Shown one piece after another: positions 1 to 7,296 of a stretch of 12,918 nucleotides of DNA. The translations under genes were made by a program, and so were the position numbers. The stretch lies in assembly GCA_012031475.1 (NCBI GenBank), contig JAAUTJ010000065.1, positions 1-12,918 of the forward strand, in the 5' to 3' direction. Below the pieces are notes generated by a model, which was given only the letters and a program-made list of their open reading frames with translations, was not told where the DNA came from and did not search any database. Origin of the DNA: Leptolyngbyaceae cyanobacterium SM1_3_5. Its GTDB lineage: Bacteria; Cyanobacteriota; Cyanobacteriia; Elainellales; Elainellaceae. Positions within the stretch are counted from its first letter, which is position 1; every line of letters begins with the position of its first letter.

Positions 1-2450
1 AGACGCGCCGGGCGATTGCCCCTCGCATCTGGAGCGGCCAATCCGCTTTGGCCTTGCGTCTCAGGCGGATCGTAGGTGAACAGCAGGTAAACAAAATCTC
101 GACCTTGATTTTGCCCAAAAAGCGGATCGATCGCAAGTCCCAACAGCCCGCGATCGGCAACGTTGTTCACCTGAGACGAGATGTCGATGAACGGTGTCGA
201 TTGCAGACCTGCCGAACCAACCACCTTGACGACGCCGCCCTTCTCCGCAATGAACATCAAGTTGCCGCTGGGCGTCCAGTCGAACGTCGTGGGCTGAATC
301 AGGTCAGAAACCACTGATTCTCGGCGGACGGAGCCTACTGGAGGCGGAGGTGGGGGCGCGGTTCCAACAATAAGCTGCGCGTCTGCCCAGTTTGCGTGGT
401 CATAGCCCATGCCGTTGCTCGCATCGGTGACCACGAGCGTCAGAACTTGCCGACCCGAAACGTCAACATTGACGAATTGAGTTGCACTGCTGCCCGTCAT
501 CAGGCCGCTATTGAAGAGCGAAACGCCGTCGGCCAAAACGTGAAAGACCACAGAACCCCTATCACCCACCTCATCATCCATTCCCACAAAGGCATTGAAG
601 CTGTTGTAAGCGCCACCAAGCTGATAGGTGATTTGCGAGTTGGAATGAACGCCCAGCCCTTTCGTGTAGGAAACGCCGTTGAGCGTTAGCCTGTTGCCAT
701 CACCCGCACTCGCCTCGCCATTACTGGCATCTCTTTCAACAGGTCCCCAGCCGTTTGTGGCCGCTGTCCAAGACAGATCGCTGAGATAGGTTGAGGTTGA
801 GGCTGCGCGATCGCGAATGGCAATGGCAGAAGTTCGAGATGGGCCTAGATCGGCTCCGGTCGGATTTTCAATCAGCACACTGACGCTGGTGTTTGTGCCT
901 GCCACTTGATCGTCGAGCGTTTGAACGGTAATTGTTTTTTGCGTTTCTCCGGGTGCGAATGTCAGCGTAGACAGTGGAATGTCAACGTAGTTGACGCCGG
1001 GAATTCCAGTGGTGTTGCCGCCCGTGTAGTAGTCGATCGTGGCGGTTCCGGTGGCGTCGCCTAGGCGCTGAACTGGAATGGTCACCATTCCACCTTCTGC
1101 CACCTGAGAACTGTTGGTTCCCAAACGATCGTGGAGGCCACATTCACCTGGAAGGTTCCCAATGCAGCCGCCGCAGCCGCGTTGCCCGCCGCATCTTGAA
1201 CTTCTCCAGCCAGCAACGTTGCCGTATAGGTTCCGTTGTCATTCCAGTTCCAGATGCCATCGGCTGCCGTCACTCGATAGGTGGCCGTGACCGTTGAACT
1301 GTTGGCGGTGGGAGTCACACCAACGAATTGAGCAAGCTGACTGAAGTTGTTTGCTCCGGTGATGCGAACATCACCGCTGTTGAGCGTCGCAACATTGACG
1401 AATGACGCATCGGCATACGCGATCGTGAATGTGTAGGGATTGGCAAGGCTCGTGTTCAGCGATGCCGCCGCTAGCGTTGCCGAAGGTGGCGTGGTGTCGG
1501 CAGTTGGAGGAGTGGTGTCAGCGACCAGTTGCGCCCCTGCCCAGTTCGCATGGTCATAGTTCGCGCCGTTGCCCGCATCGGTGACGACGAGCCGCAGCGT
1601 TTGCCGTCCTGTCAGGTCAACATCGACCGCTCGTGTTGCGCTGTTGCCCGTCATCACGCCGCTCTCAAACAGTCGTGTCCCGTCTGCCCAGACCTGAAAG
1701 ACCACGCTGCCGTTGCTGCCGACCGAATCGTTGATGCCGACATCGGAGAGGAAGCGGCTGTAGCTGCCGTTGAGGGCGTAGGTGATTTCGGAGTTGGCGT
1801 GGACACCCAAACCGCGAGCATAGGTGACGCCGTTGAGCGTCAAGATGCCGCCATCGCCTGCGCCCTGTTCGCCGTTGGCGCGGTCTCGCTCAACCGGTCC
1901 CCAGCCATTCGTCGCTGATGTCCAGTTCAGGTCGCTCAGGTCAGGCAGCACTGCCTTGAATGCTTCTACTTTGACGCGATCGATCGTCAAGCCTGCTTCA
2001 ATTTCACCCGTTGCCACCTCTAAATCCCAATCGCCTCCCAGTGCTGCATGACCCGTGAAGTCAGCCGAAGCCGCAACGTCTGCCTCCGTGAAATGGCTGA
2101 TGGCGTTAACAAGATTCATTCCAGATTGACCAGCGGCCACGTTACAGCCATAGAAAAGCAAATCAGCATTGTTCGTCAGTGCTTTTGACCAGCTTGCGAT
2201 CGCGTCAGATCGGCTGGCAATCGTCTCAGTATCGTAACGGGTTTTCCCCAGTATAAAACTGCCTTCACGACCGTGAGAAATGACATGAACACTGCTGATG
2301 TTGGTTTTTGGGCGAGTGTATCCGTAATTTGAGTAATGCCATCCCGATGGGAATCGAGAAAAATGATGTCTGAATGAAGATCGATCGCGGCAATTAAACC
2401 TGAATTTTTTGCAATTGAGCATCAATAAATACGATCGAGGATGTGTTCAT
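1..2450 (-). CDS. DUF4347 / NPCBM / Calx-beta / sugar dehydrogenase modular protein (3' end outside window, three frameshifts)
   Basis: Large modular, probably exported protein. Reading through three one-base losses gives about 817 codons: DUF4347 at ~4-165 (IVFID start, VHVISHGREG, LLFYGCNVAAG, ALGGDWDLE), a first NPCBM carbohydrate-binding-type module at ~171-315, an Ig-like domain at ~320-440, Calx-beta at ~442-550, a second NPCBM at ~553-693, a proline-rich linker, then the N-terminal part of a glucose/sorbosone dehydrogenase beta-propeller (FDWTPSGNLMFIAEK, RGLLGLAIDP) that continues past the left edge. The start ATG at 2450 has GGAGG nine bases upstream. Frames break at 2405-2410 (T6), 2305-2309 (T5) and 1123-1125 (A3 as written on the plus strand); adding one base at each restores one continuous protein. 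I see no classical signal peptide. DUF4347 is common at the N-terminus of very large cyanobacterial surface or secreted proteins; PQQ-type sugar oxidation is inferred from the last domain only. Confidence 0.88.
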
Positions 2451-2459
2451 TTCAATGAG

Positions 2460-2464
2460 CCTCC
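2460..2464 (-). promoter_or_regulatory. Ribosome binding site of the DUF4347 gene
   Basis: GGAGG on the minus strand, nine bases before the ATG at 2450. It decides the start. The ATG opens with MNTSSIVFIDAQ, typical of the first beta strand of DUF4347, although this frame stops after 18 codons because of the first frameshift. Confidence 0.7.
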
Positions 2465-2689
2465 AAATAGCGATTAACAGATTAAGCGACTGAAAATTCG
2501 GCGGTCGTTTTCGATCGCCAAGTCAAACATATTTGAAGCTAAACGTAGGTCAGCCTGTTGAGAGCAGTTCTTTGTTCAATGTTCGTACTATAAAAAGCTG
2601 CTCTTACTTTCGCTGCTGCTTGGCTTGTTTTGTTACTTATTCTTGTTGCTCAGTCTGCAATTCTTCAATTCGATCGAGAATAGGCAAGC

Positions 2690-2717
2690 TTGAAAGAAAA
2701 GCTTCTTTTTCTTTCAA
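2690..2717. repeat. 11-bp perfect inverted repeat (A/T-rich hairpin)
   Basis: TTGAAAGAAAA (2690-2700) and TTTTCTTTCAA (2707-2717) can form an 11-bp stem with a 6-base loop. It lies in the leader region upstream of the DUF4347 gene. It has no T-tract of terminator type on either side; its role is unknown. Confidence 0.5.
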
Positions 2718-2812
2718 ATTTCAACTCGGAAATAATCAGCTTGCTTACAGGTTTTGCAGGCTTGTGAGGCAGCGATCGCGAACACTAAGAGCCTGCTCAT
2801 TAACTTAAAATC

Positions 2813-3091
2813 CTATAAGTTTTCGATTAAAGTTTTGGCAGAAAGCAGGTTATAGACGACACCGCTCGGACATTTGCTGATACAGCGAAGCAACCGATCG
2901 CCCACCCAATCGTTAGCTAGAACTTCACGCTCGTTTGGCGCAGTCAGGATGAAGAAACTGAAGGATGCACCGTTCTGATGGAATATTTGGAACGCTTTGA
3001 TGGCAGCAGAACCAAAATGAATGGCCTGACTGAAACAAATCAGAGCAGTAAGACTAAGGCGATCGAAAAGCGACTTGCTGCTGCGAATCAA
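2813..3091 (-). CDS. Possible hypothetical ORF, unrecognised
   Basis: Open frame of 92 codons from a TTG with no visible ribosome binding site; the frame stays open upstream to about 3157 but offers no ATG or GTG there. The product has a balanced composition (SQAIHFGSAAIKAFQIFHQNG, then ANDWVGDRLLRCISKCPSG), which is less random-looking than the other frames here, but I recognise no family, signal or membrane segment. It could be a decayed gene, a frameshift-truncated small gene or chance. Confidence 0.2.
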   Translation of the reverse strand: MIRSSKSLFDRLSLTALICFSQAIHFGSAAIKAFQIFHQNGASFSFFILTAPNEREVLANDWVGDRLLRCISKCPSGVVYNLLSAKTLIENL

Positions 3092-3127
3092 CTGAGAAGG
3101 GTTGATATCGTTTTGCAGAGAAAGAGG

Positions 3128-3179
3128 ATTAACAATAAATGAATAGTGTTTACATCTTCATTCCTCTATGGTTGTTAAT
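3128..3179. repeat. Nested inverted repeat
   Basis: ATTAACAA (3128-3135) pairs with TTGTTAAT (3172-3179). Inside it ATGAA (3139-3143) pairs with TTCAT (3157-3161). It is A/T-rich and weak, lies just upstream of 3204 and has no assigned role. Confidence 0.35.
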
Positions 3180-3576
3180 GTTGAAGTTCGATCGATCGTT
3201 TGAATGGAGATACTAATACTGCTTGCTGACCGCACTATGCTGCCAATAGCAATGGTTTCTCGTTCATCAATAGAGACAATAGAATCTGTAGCGTCAAAGG
3301 AGCAACGGTTAGGTCGCCCATCAGAACGCTGGTCAAGTCAAAGGATCAGGGTTAATTACCTTTTATACAGGATAATTTCATCATACTGCGAGGGTATACG
3401 GAGAATCTGTGATGTTTCTGACCTTAAAGCCTGGTGTTCTAAAAAGACTTTATGAAGCTATTCTTTCCGTCAGTGAATTCGGTGAAGGGACAGCGAGCGA
3501 TCGCTCAGCAAAGCGATCAACTGCACCACTGAAATTAATGAGAATTTAATAATCGCCCGCGAAGCGAAAAACGATT

Positions 3577-3623
3577 GAATCCAGCGCGGTCACCTTTGAG
3601 CGAAAGGCGATCGTGCTGGATTT
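3577..3623 (+). other. Long near-perfect hairpin, probably an RNA structure
   Basis: Bases 3577-3597 fold onto 3603-3623: AATCCAGC against GCTGGATT, then GCGGTC against GATCGT through two G-U pairs, one A/C mismatch, then CCTTT against AAAGG around the loop GAGCG. That is 19 Watson-Crick or G-U pairs plus a terminal wobble. Three wobbles (two internal, one at the base) exist only in the plus-strand transcript; the minus-strand RNA would gain one and lose those three, so plus is favoured. A run TTTT at 3621-3624 follows or overlaps the stem, so a weak terminator is possible. Weaker hairpins flank it (3551-3576; 3642-3664, GAAGCG against CGCTTC). Confidence 0.5.
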
Positions 3624-3860
3624 TATGTCTGGAAGCGGCAAGAAGCGGAATCGATCGCTTCCGAAGATTCAACAAACATGGCTAGAGCGCTTAACAGATG
3701 TGGATTTGAGCGATTGACCAACTAGAAATACAACGGAGTGTCACAGCAATTATTTCTATCAGTTAAACTGTGTAAAAATTGGTAAAGTTGATGTGTTACT
3801 CCATACGAGAACTGCTACTTTATCAATAGGCGCAAGAGAAAAGATTCAACCCCAAATCCC

Positions 3861-3896
3861 TCGGCCTAGAGCCTGCGCTTCCTGCTCTCAAGCCGA
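3861..3896. repeat. Two-step inverted repeat
   Basis: TCGGC (3861-3865) pairs with GCCGA (3892-3896) and AGAGC (3868-3872) pairs with GCTCT (3884-3888), giving a 10-bp stem with a small internal loop. It is part of the hairpin series in this gene-free region. Confidence 0.35.
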
Positions 3897-3994
3897 ACAC
3901 GACCTCTAGTTTCTATTAGCAATTATTTTGAAAGCAATGCGATCGCCGTTTGTCTAGGCTCTCTTTATTTCAGGCGCAATCGCAATTGTGAAAG

Positions 3995-4000
3995 TATAGT
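3995..4000 (+). promoter_or_regulatory. Candidate -10 box TATAGT
   Basis: TATAGT lies about 10 bases before the first hairpin of the proposed RNA. There is no good -35 hexamer at 16-18 bases upstream, so this is only a candidate start signal. Confidence 0.2.
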
Positions 4001-4102
4001 CTCCTACAGAGATTGCAGCTAATCGAAATTAGCTTGTTGTGTGTCTAGTCAACCTTAGTTGTGATATTTCGATCGTTCGATTCGCTACGTTTGTCCGATC
4101 AA

Positions 4103-4150
4103 ATTTGGTTCAATCTTCAACTTCATCAAGTTTTCCACATTGAACCAAAT
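4103..4150. repeat. 12-bp perfect inverted repeat, 24-base spacer
   Basis: ATTTGGTTCAAT (4103-4114) and ATTGAACCAAAT (4139-4150) are exact reverse complements. Either they form a stem in a transcript or they mark a paired protein-binding site. The spacer has no further strong structure. Confidence 0.6.
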
Positions 4151-4164
4151 AGTCACTTCTATCG

Positions 4165-4197
4165 AGGTCTAGCAAATCGCTAGACCTTTAGTTTTTG
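4165..4197 (+). terminator. Intrinsic terminator, plus strand
   Basis: AGGTCTAGC (4165-4173), loop AAATC, GCTAGACCT (4179-4187), then TTAGTTTTT. The T-rich tail is on the plus strand only, so it ends a plus-strand transcript. It sits 18 bases past the end of the minus-strand LRAT gene and may also block read-through between the two strands. Confidence 0.6.
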
Positions 4198-4205
4198 GAT
4201 TTTAA

Positions 4206-4907
4206 TTACAGAGAGCGAGTCAGCTTGCGATCGATCACGCTGCGGTTTTGCTCCAGCGATCGCTGCATTGTGTCAAGCTGGTCAAGCTGCATCTTGAAAT
4301 CATCAGCGGCTTTTTGAAAGCTGACTTTCCGCTCTAGGGCTGCCCGCGCCAGATCTTCCCGATTTTGCTTCAGGGCAAGCCGAGCGACGCGCTGCCAGGT
4401 GTTCACATCTCGGATCGCCTGGTCATACTGTGGCTGAAGATGGTTGCGAGCATAGGTGATGTTGTGAACCGCCTGATCGAACGACTGCACGGCAGCGATC
4501 GGATCTCCGGTTTCTGCCGCTTCCGTGATCAGCGGGGGGGCGCTCTCGCCGCCGACGCCGCCGACACCTAAGCCAAAATCGGCCAATTGCTGACAGTCAG
4601 CGCGTCCGGTTTTGCACCAGGTCGCGAAATGTTCGCAGTTGTTGGTCAGTAGGTTGTAGTTTTGCTCTCCCAGGCGGCTTTCAGCGCGATCGATGACGAT
4701 ATCGGAGATGTAGGACACGGGATAATGTTTGACGAAAATCTGCCTGCCCATCGCAAACTCTGCGATCGAGGTGTGGGCAATCGTCGCCGTGTCGGTTTTG
4801 CGAAAGTGGATCACCGTGCCGTCGCCGCAGTCGATGCCGTGATGCTCGTAGATGCCGGAGAGTCCCGCGAACGGTCGCAGAACGTAGATTTGATCGCCGC
4901 GTGCCAT
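4206..4907 (-). CDS. LRAT-domain protein with PspA/Vipp1-like C-terminal helical segment
   Basis: 233 aa. Residues 1-100 form an LRAT (NlpC/P60-superfamily) domain: GDQIYV start, catalytic-type His23 in EHHGID, second His34 in VIHFRK and Cys91 in the NNCEHF motif. LRAT enzymes form a thioester on that Cys and act as acyltransferases or phospholipases at membranes. After a Gly/Pro linker (~111-130), residues 142-230 are helical and resemble the alpha2-alpha3 hairpin of PspA/IM30/Vipp1: W171..ARLALKQNREDLARAALERK, where Vipp1 has W..AKLAL..GEENLAREALARK. I chose the ATG at 4907 because the domain begins directly there. An upstream in-frame TTG at 5039 would overlap the FHA gene and add 44 low-complexity residues. 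There is no clear ribosome binding site. It is last in the FHA cluster, 40 bases after the small FHA gene. Substrate is unknown. Confidence 0.85.
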   Translation of the reverse strand: MARGDQIYVLRPFAGLSGIYEHHGIDCGDGTVIHFRKTDTATIAHTSIAEFAMGRQIFVKHYPVSYISDIVIDRAESRLGEQNYNLLTNNCEHFATWCKTGRADCQQLADFGLGVGGVGGESAPPLITEAAETGDPIAAVQSFDQAVHNITYARNHLQPQYDQAIRDVNTWQRVARLALKQNREDLARAALERKVSFQKAADDFKMQLDQLDTMQRSLEQNRSVIDRKLTRSL

Positions 4908-4912
4908 GAGGA

Positions 4913-4940
4913 GTGTCGGATGTGGGTGTCGGGTGTGGGT
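4913..4940. repeat. Short heptameric tandem repeat
   Basis: GTGTCGG, ATGTGGG, TGTCGGG, TGTGGGT run in register of seven bases in the gap between the FHA stop and the LRAT start. Similar G/T-rich heptads, known in cyanobacteria as short tandemly repeated sequences, recur loosely near 7165 and before the palindromes. Confidence 0.4.
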
Positions 4941-4947
4941 TCCAGGA

Positions 4948-5343
4948 TTAGATGGTGATGTCGGTGTCCATGTTGGTGTCAGGGCGTTCGGTGAGGGTGC
5001 GATCGCCTGCCAGCGCTTCCTTGATTGGTTCTGAACCAATGTGGATGCGGAGATTGGGGCCGCTACGGGCGAGACGAATCACTGCGCCATCGGCAATTTC
5101 CATCTGGGTGACGCGCTTGCCGTCGAGATAGGTGCCATTCGTGCCCAGGTTGACGACTTCCCAACTGCTGCCTGTCCGCCGCAGTTCCACGTGATGCCGC
5201 GACACCACTGCACTGTAGAGAATCACTTGATTATCGGTCGATCGTCCGATGCGGATGATCGACTCCTGCTCTTGGAAACTCCAGTTTTGAAGTGCAATCT
5301 GCTTGAGCGGATGCAAAAGGGTCAGGGTAATCACATTACTCAA
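4948..5343 (-). CDS. Small FHA-domain protein
   Basis: 131 aa, almost wholly one forkhead-associated domain, a phosphothreonine-peptide reader. The key motifs are present: IRIGRS at 30-35, VVSRHH at 46-51 and NLGTNGTYLDG at 65-75, with the conserved Arg34, Ser48, His51 and Asn69 types of residues. The tail after ~105 is short, hydrophilic and Asp/Thr-rich. The start is taken as the TTG at 5343 (MSNVITLTLLHP); a GTG at 5334 is the alternative, and neither has a clear ribosome binding site. It lies 51 bases after the zinc-ribbon FHA gene and 40 before the LRAT gene on the same strand, so co-transcription is likely. Confidence 0.88.
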   Translation of the reverse strand: MSNVITLTLLHPLKQIALQNWSFQEQESIIRIGRSTDNQVILYSAVVSRHHVELRRTGSSWEVVNLGTNGTYLDGKRVTQMEIADGAVIRLARSGPNLRIHIGSEPIKEALAGDRTLTERPDTNMDTDITI

Positions 5344-5394
5344 AAGAAATCAAGGTAAGCACGGCGCTGGGTCAAGAAGCAGTTCAAAAAGGCA

Positions 5395-6155
5395 TTAGCT
5401 TTGAAACAAAAACGTGACGCGATCGCCTTTTCCCAAGGCAATGCGATCGCCCGCCCGGAGGCGATGACGATTGCCCATTGGCAAAGGCGCATTGTTGATG
5501 TAGGTTCCATTCGAGCTACCCACATCCTCGACGTAGTAGATGCCGCCTTCGGCGCGAATGTCCGCATGGATGCGCGAGACAATTTCGGAATCGGGAAATC
5601 CCGACACGTCGATATCGGGTGGAATGCGATCGTTCGGCTTGCCAATGTGAATCACCGCCAGATTTCCCGGCAGTTCGATCGTTGTATTGGTCTGCACATG
5701 GAGCAGTCGCGCAGTGGGAACCTGAATCTGTGTGCGATTGGCAGGCATTGCCGCAACATCGGGCGGCAGAGCAGCAGGTGGCGGGACATCGGGCAGCGGG
5801 ACATCGGGCGGCGGGACATCGGGCAGCGGTGGCGCGATCGGTTCAGGTGCGATCGCTGGGTCGGGATGGTTCAGGGGGTCATTGCCGATCGCCACCGGGT
5901 CAGGCAGCACCAGCGGATCGGGCGAAACCAAATTGGGAATGTCGAAATTGGGTGTAGGAGACCCACCAACGGCAGTGGCAGGAACCGGAGCCGCCTTCTG
6001 CAAATTCGTACCGCACTGCACCACAAGCTTGCATCTGCCTGCACTGAAGCACCACAGTTTGAGCAGGTCGTCATGGCGGGCAGCGGCGTGTAGCAAGCTT
6101 CACACTGAACTGCACCGTCGGGATTTTGGTGATTGCAATTTGGACAAACAATCAT
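5395..6155 (-). CDS. Zinc-ribbon plus FHA-domain protein (one frameshift)
   Basis: About 253 aa when read through. Residues 1-50 hold two zinc ribbons: C4-x2-C7 with C18-x2-C21, then C31-x2-C34 with a last pair at ~46-49. A proline/aspartate linker (~60-135) includes PDVPPPDVPLPDVPPP. Residues ~150-253 are an FHA domain (VIHIGKPN, IVSRIHADI, VGSSNGTYIN, LFQS end). The frame breaks at 6012-6022 in the last cysteine pair: the N-terminal frame continues as LWCSAVRIC while the FHA frame begins QCGTNLQ. One lost base would join them; a lost four-base copy (CAGT) would also restore the expected C-x2-C spacing. The start ATG at 6155 begins with MIVCPNCNHQNP. It probably reads phosphothreonine signals. 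First gene of the FHA/LRAT cluster. Confidence 0.87.
5781..5829. repeat. 15-bp tandem repeat in the FHA linker
   Basis: GCGGGACATCGGGCA-like 15-base units are repeated three times with one or two changes; they encode PDVPPPDVPLPDVPPP on the minus strand. In-frame unit length means copy-number change would only alter linker length. Confidence 0.65.
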
Positions 6156-6326
6156 ACCGGAGTTGCCTTTGCTTGACCGCTGAGGGAATGAATCAAAAAT
6201 CAAACTGAACTGTAAACCGATCGCGAAGCACTCTGCCAGTAAAAATGCTCAAGTCGATGCTTTTCATTCTAGTCTGCCCAGTTTGAGCGATCGCAAGCGG
6301 TTGGTATCCAATTCTACAGGTCGATG
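6156..6326 (-). promoter_or_regulatory. Intergenic leader of the FHA cluster
   Basis: 171 bases between pgl and the zinc-ribbon FHA gene, both on the minus strand. On that strand TAGAAT (from 6272) with TTGCGA 19 bases upstream is a weak promoter candidate. A GCGATCGC octamer lies between them. No terminator for pgl is evident. Confidence 0.2.
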
Positions 6327-7066
6327 CTATGATTCGCGGGTTGAGCGGACAAAGTTTTCACCTGCGGCAGCATCCAGCAGCCAAATCAGCTCGCCATTCT
6401 GCGGCTGAATCATCCGCGCCGGATAGGTGTTGTGGTCATCTTCCGGGGCAAAAATGTGAGCCAAAGCAGTTTGCTTGCTGGCTCCACTCACTAAAAAAAC
6501 AATGCAGCGAGCCGTATTAATCAGCGGTACGGTAAAGGTAATGCGCGGCTGACCGTCTTTGCTGCCGACCGTAATCAGGCGATCGCACACCTGCAATGCC
6601 TCAGTCTGCGGAAACAGCGAAGCCGTATGTGCATCGTCGCCAATGCCTAGCAAAATCAGATCGACAGCGGGAAATACTCCGGGCTGAGTCTGAAAAAAAT
6701 CTTGAAGCTGGCGATCGAATTTTTGTGCCGCTACAGCCGGATCGACTTCATCAGTCGGCATGGGGTGAACATTGCCGATCGGAATTGCCACGCGATCGAG
6801 CCACGCCCGCCGCGTCATGCCTTCGTTGCTATCTGGATGGTCGGGCGGCACATAGCGCTCATCACCCCAAAACACATGCACCTTTCCCAAGGCCAATCTT
6901 GCTGTGCGATCGCTTCATACAAAGGCTTGGGCGTACTGCCGCCCGAAAGCGCGATCGTAAAAATGTCCCGCTCTGCCAGCGCTTCATCCAGCTTGGTCTG
7001 CACCAGCTTCAAGGCACGATTGACCAAAGCCGCCTTATCCGCCACCACTTCCACCACAGGCGACAT
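6327..7066 (-). CDS. pgl: 6-phosphogluconolactonase (one frameshift)
   Basis: Hydrolyses 6-phosphogluconolactone to 6-phosphogluconate in the oxidative pentose phosphate pathway; cytosolic. 246 aa after correction, usual for the family. The motifs are present: IALSGGSTPKPLY at 38-50, VFWGDERYVPPDHPDSN at 65-81 and LLGIGDDAHTASLFP at 139-153 (family form usually DGHTASLFP, here Ala for Gly). The frame breaks at 6883-6885: one base is missing from the run in TGGGAAAGG on the minus strand; with it the text reads WEKVHVFWGDER. I chose the ATG at 7066 because GGGGAGAGGG lies just upstream and MSPVVEVVADKAAL fits the family; ATGs at 7090 and 7093 are less likely. The same-strand neighbour downstream is the FHA cluster, with no visible metabolic link. 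Confidence 0.93.
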
Positions 7067-7296
7067 TGCCCTCTCCCCCCACACTTCCATCATCGTCAGT
7101 CTAGCGCTTTGCCGGATCTCGGTTCGCTTCCCTGCAAAAATCGCGTAGACTTTTGGATCGGGTGTTAGGTGTTTGGCGATGAGGGGTTAGGGAACAACCG
7201 CGACCAAGCCGCTTCAAATCATTCAATCTCCGACACCCCAACCCCGTACAGACGCGAGATCTCGCGTCTCTCCCCCCCCCGCCACCCCTCTCCCCC
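7067..7296. other. Divergent intergenic region with palindrome and C-tract
   Basis: 230 bases between pgl (minus) and the HpsJ-like gene (plus), so promoters for both should lie here, but I see no clear -10/-35 pairs. It contains palindrome copy 1, G/T-rich heptad-like text near 7165 and a run of nine C at 7272-7280 ending 16 bases before the HpsJ-like start. Confidence 0.5.
7250..7269. repeat. Extragenic palindrome, copy 1
   Basis: AGACGCGAGATCTCGCGTCT, a perfect 20-bp palindrome, preceded by CCCCAACCCCGTAC. This resembles the GTAGAGACGCG...CGCGTCTCTAC extragenic repeats of filamentous and other cyanobacteria. Confidence 0.9.

Larger units (their letters stand above)
4005..4197 (+). ncRNA. 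Candidate structured small RNA ending at an intrinsic terminator
   Basis: There is no coding frame of note here, but three perfect hairpins follow in order: AGCTAAT-CGAA-ATTAGCT (4017-4034), a 12-bp arm pair ATTTGGTTCAAT / ATTGAACCAAAT (4103-4114 with 4139-4150), and a 9-bp GC-containing stem with a T-rich tail (4165-4197). A TATAGT box lies just before. The unit would be about 190 nt. It matches no RNA family I can name, and the 5' end is a guess. The terminator and its direction are the solid part. Confidence 0.28.
2451..4205. other. Long intergenic stretch with hairpins, no convincing gene
   Basis: About 1.75 kb between the FHA/LRAT cluster and the DUF4347 gene. It is visibly richer in A+T than the genes on either side. 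It holds one weak ORF and a series of inverted repeats, listed separately, of which those from 3460 to 4190 are densest. I found no tRNA, rRNA, tmRNA or RNase P signature and no transposase remnant that I recognise. Confidence 0.6.

Noticed and set aside
2533..2808. 91-codon plus-strand ORF
   Set aside because: It begins at TTG without a ribosome binding site and is rich in Cys/Ser/Arg in a random-looking way; it also spans an inverted repeat.
3204..3455. 83-codon plus-strand ORF with an ATG
   Set aside because: No ribosome binding site, no recognisable family, and the translation looks random (clusters of Ser/Ile/Arg). It could be chance in an A+T-rich gap, so I do not list it as a gene.
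3841..4150. tRNA, tmRNA or 6S RNA
   Set aside because: A GGTTCAAT-like string at 4107 resembles a T-arm, but there is no acceptor stem, anticodon arm or closing long stem around it.
5401..6208. Long plus-strand ORFs opposite the zinc-ribbon FHA gene
   Set aside because: Gly/Ser/Arg-rich antisense shadows of the proline-rich linker and FHA domain; the minus strand carries clear domain motifs.
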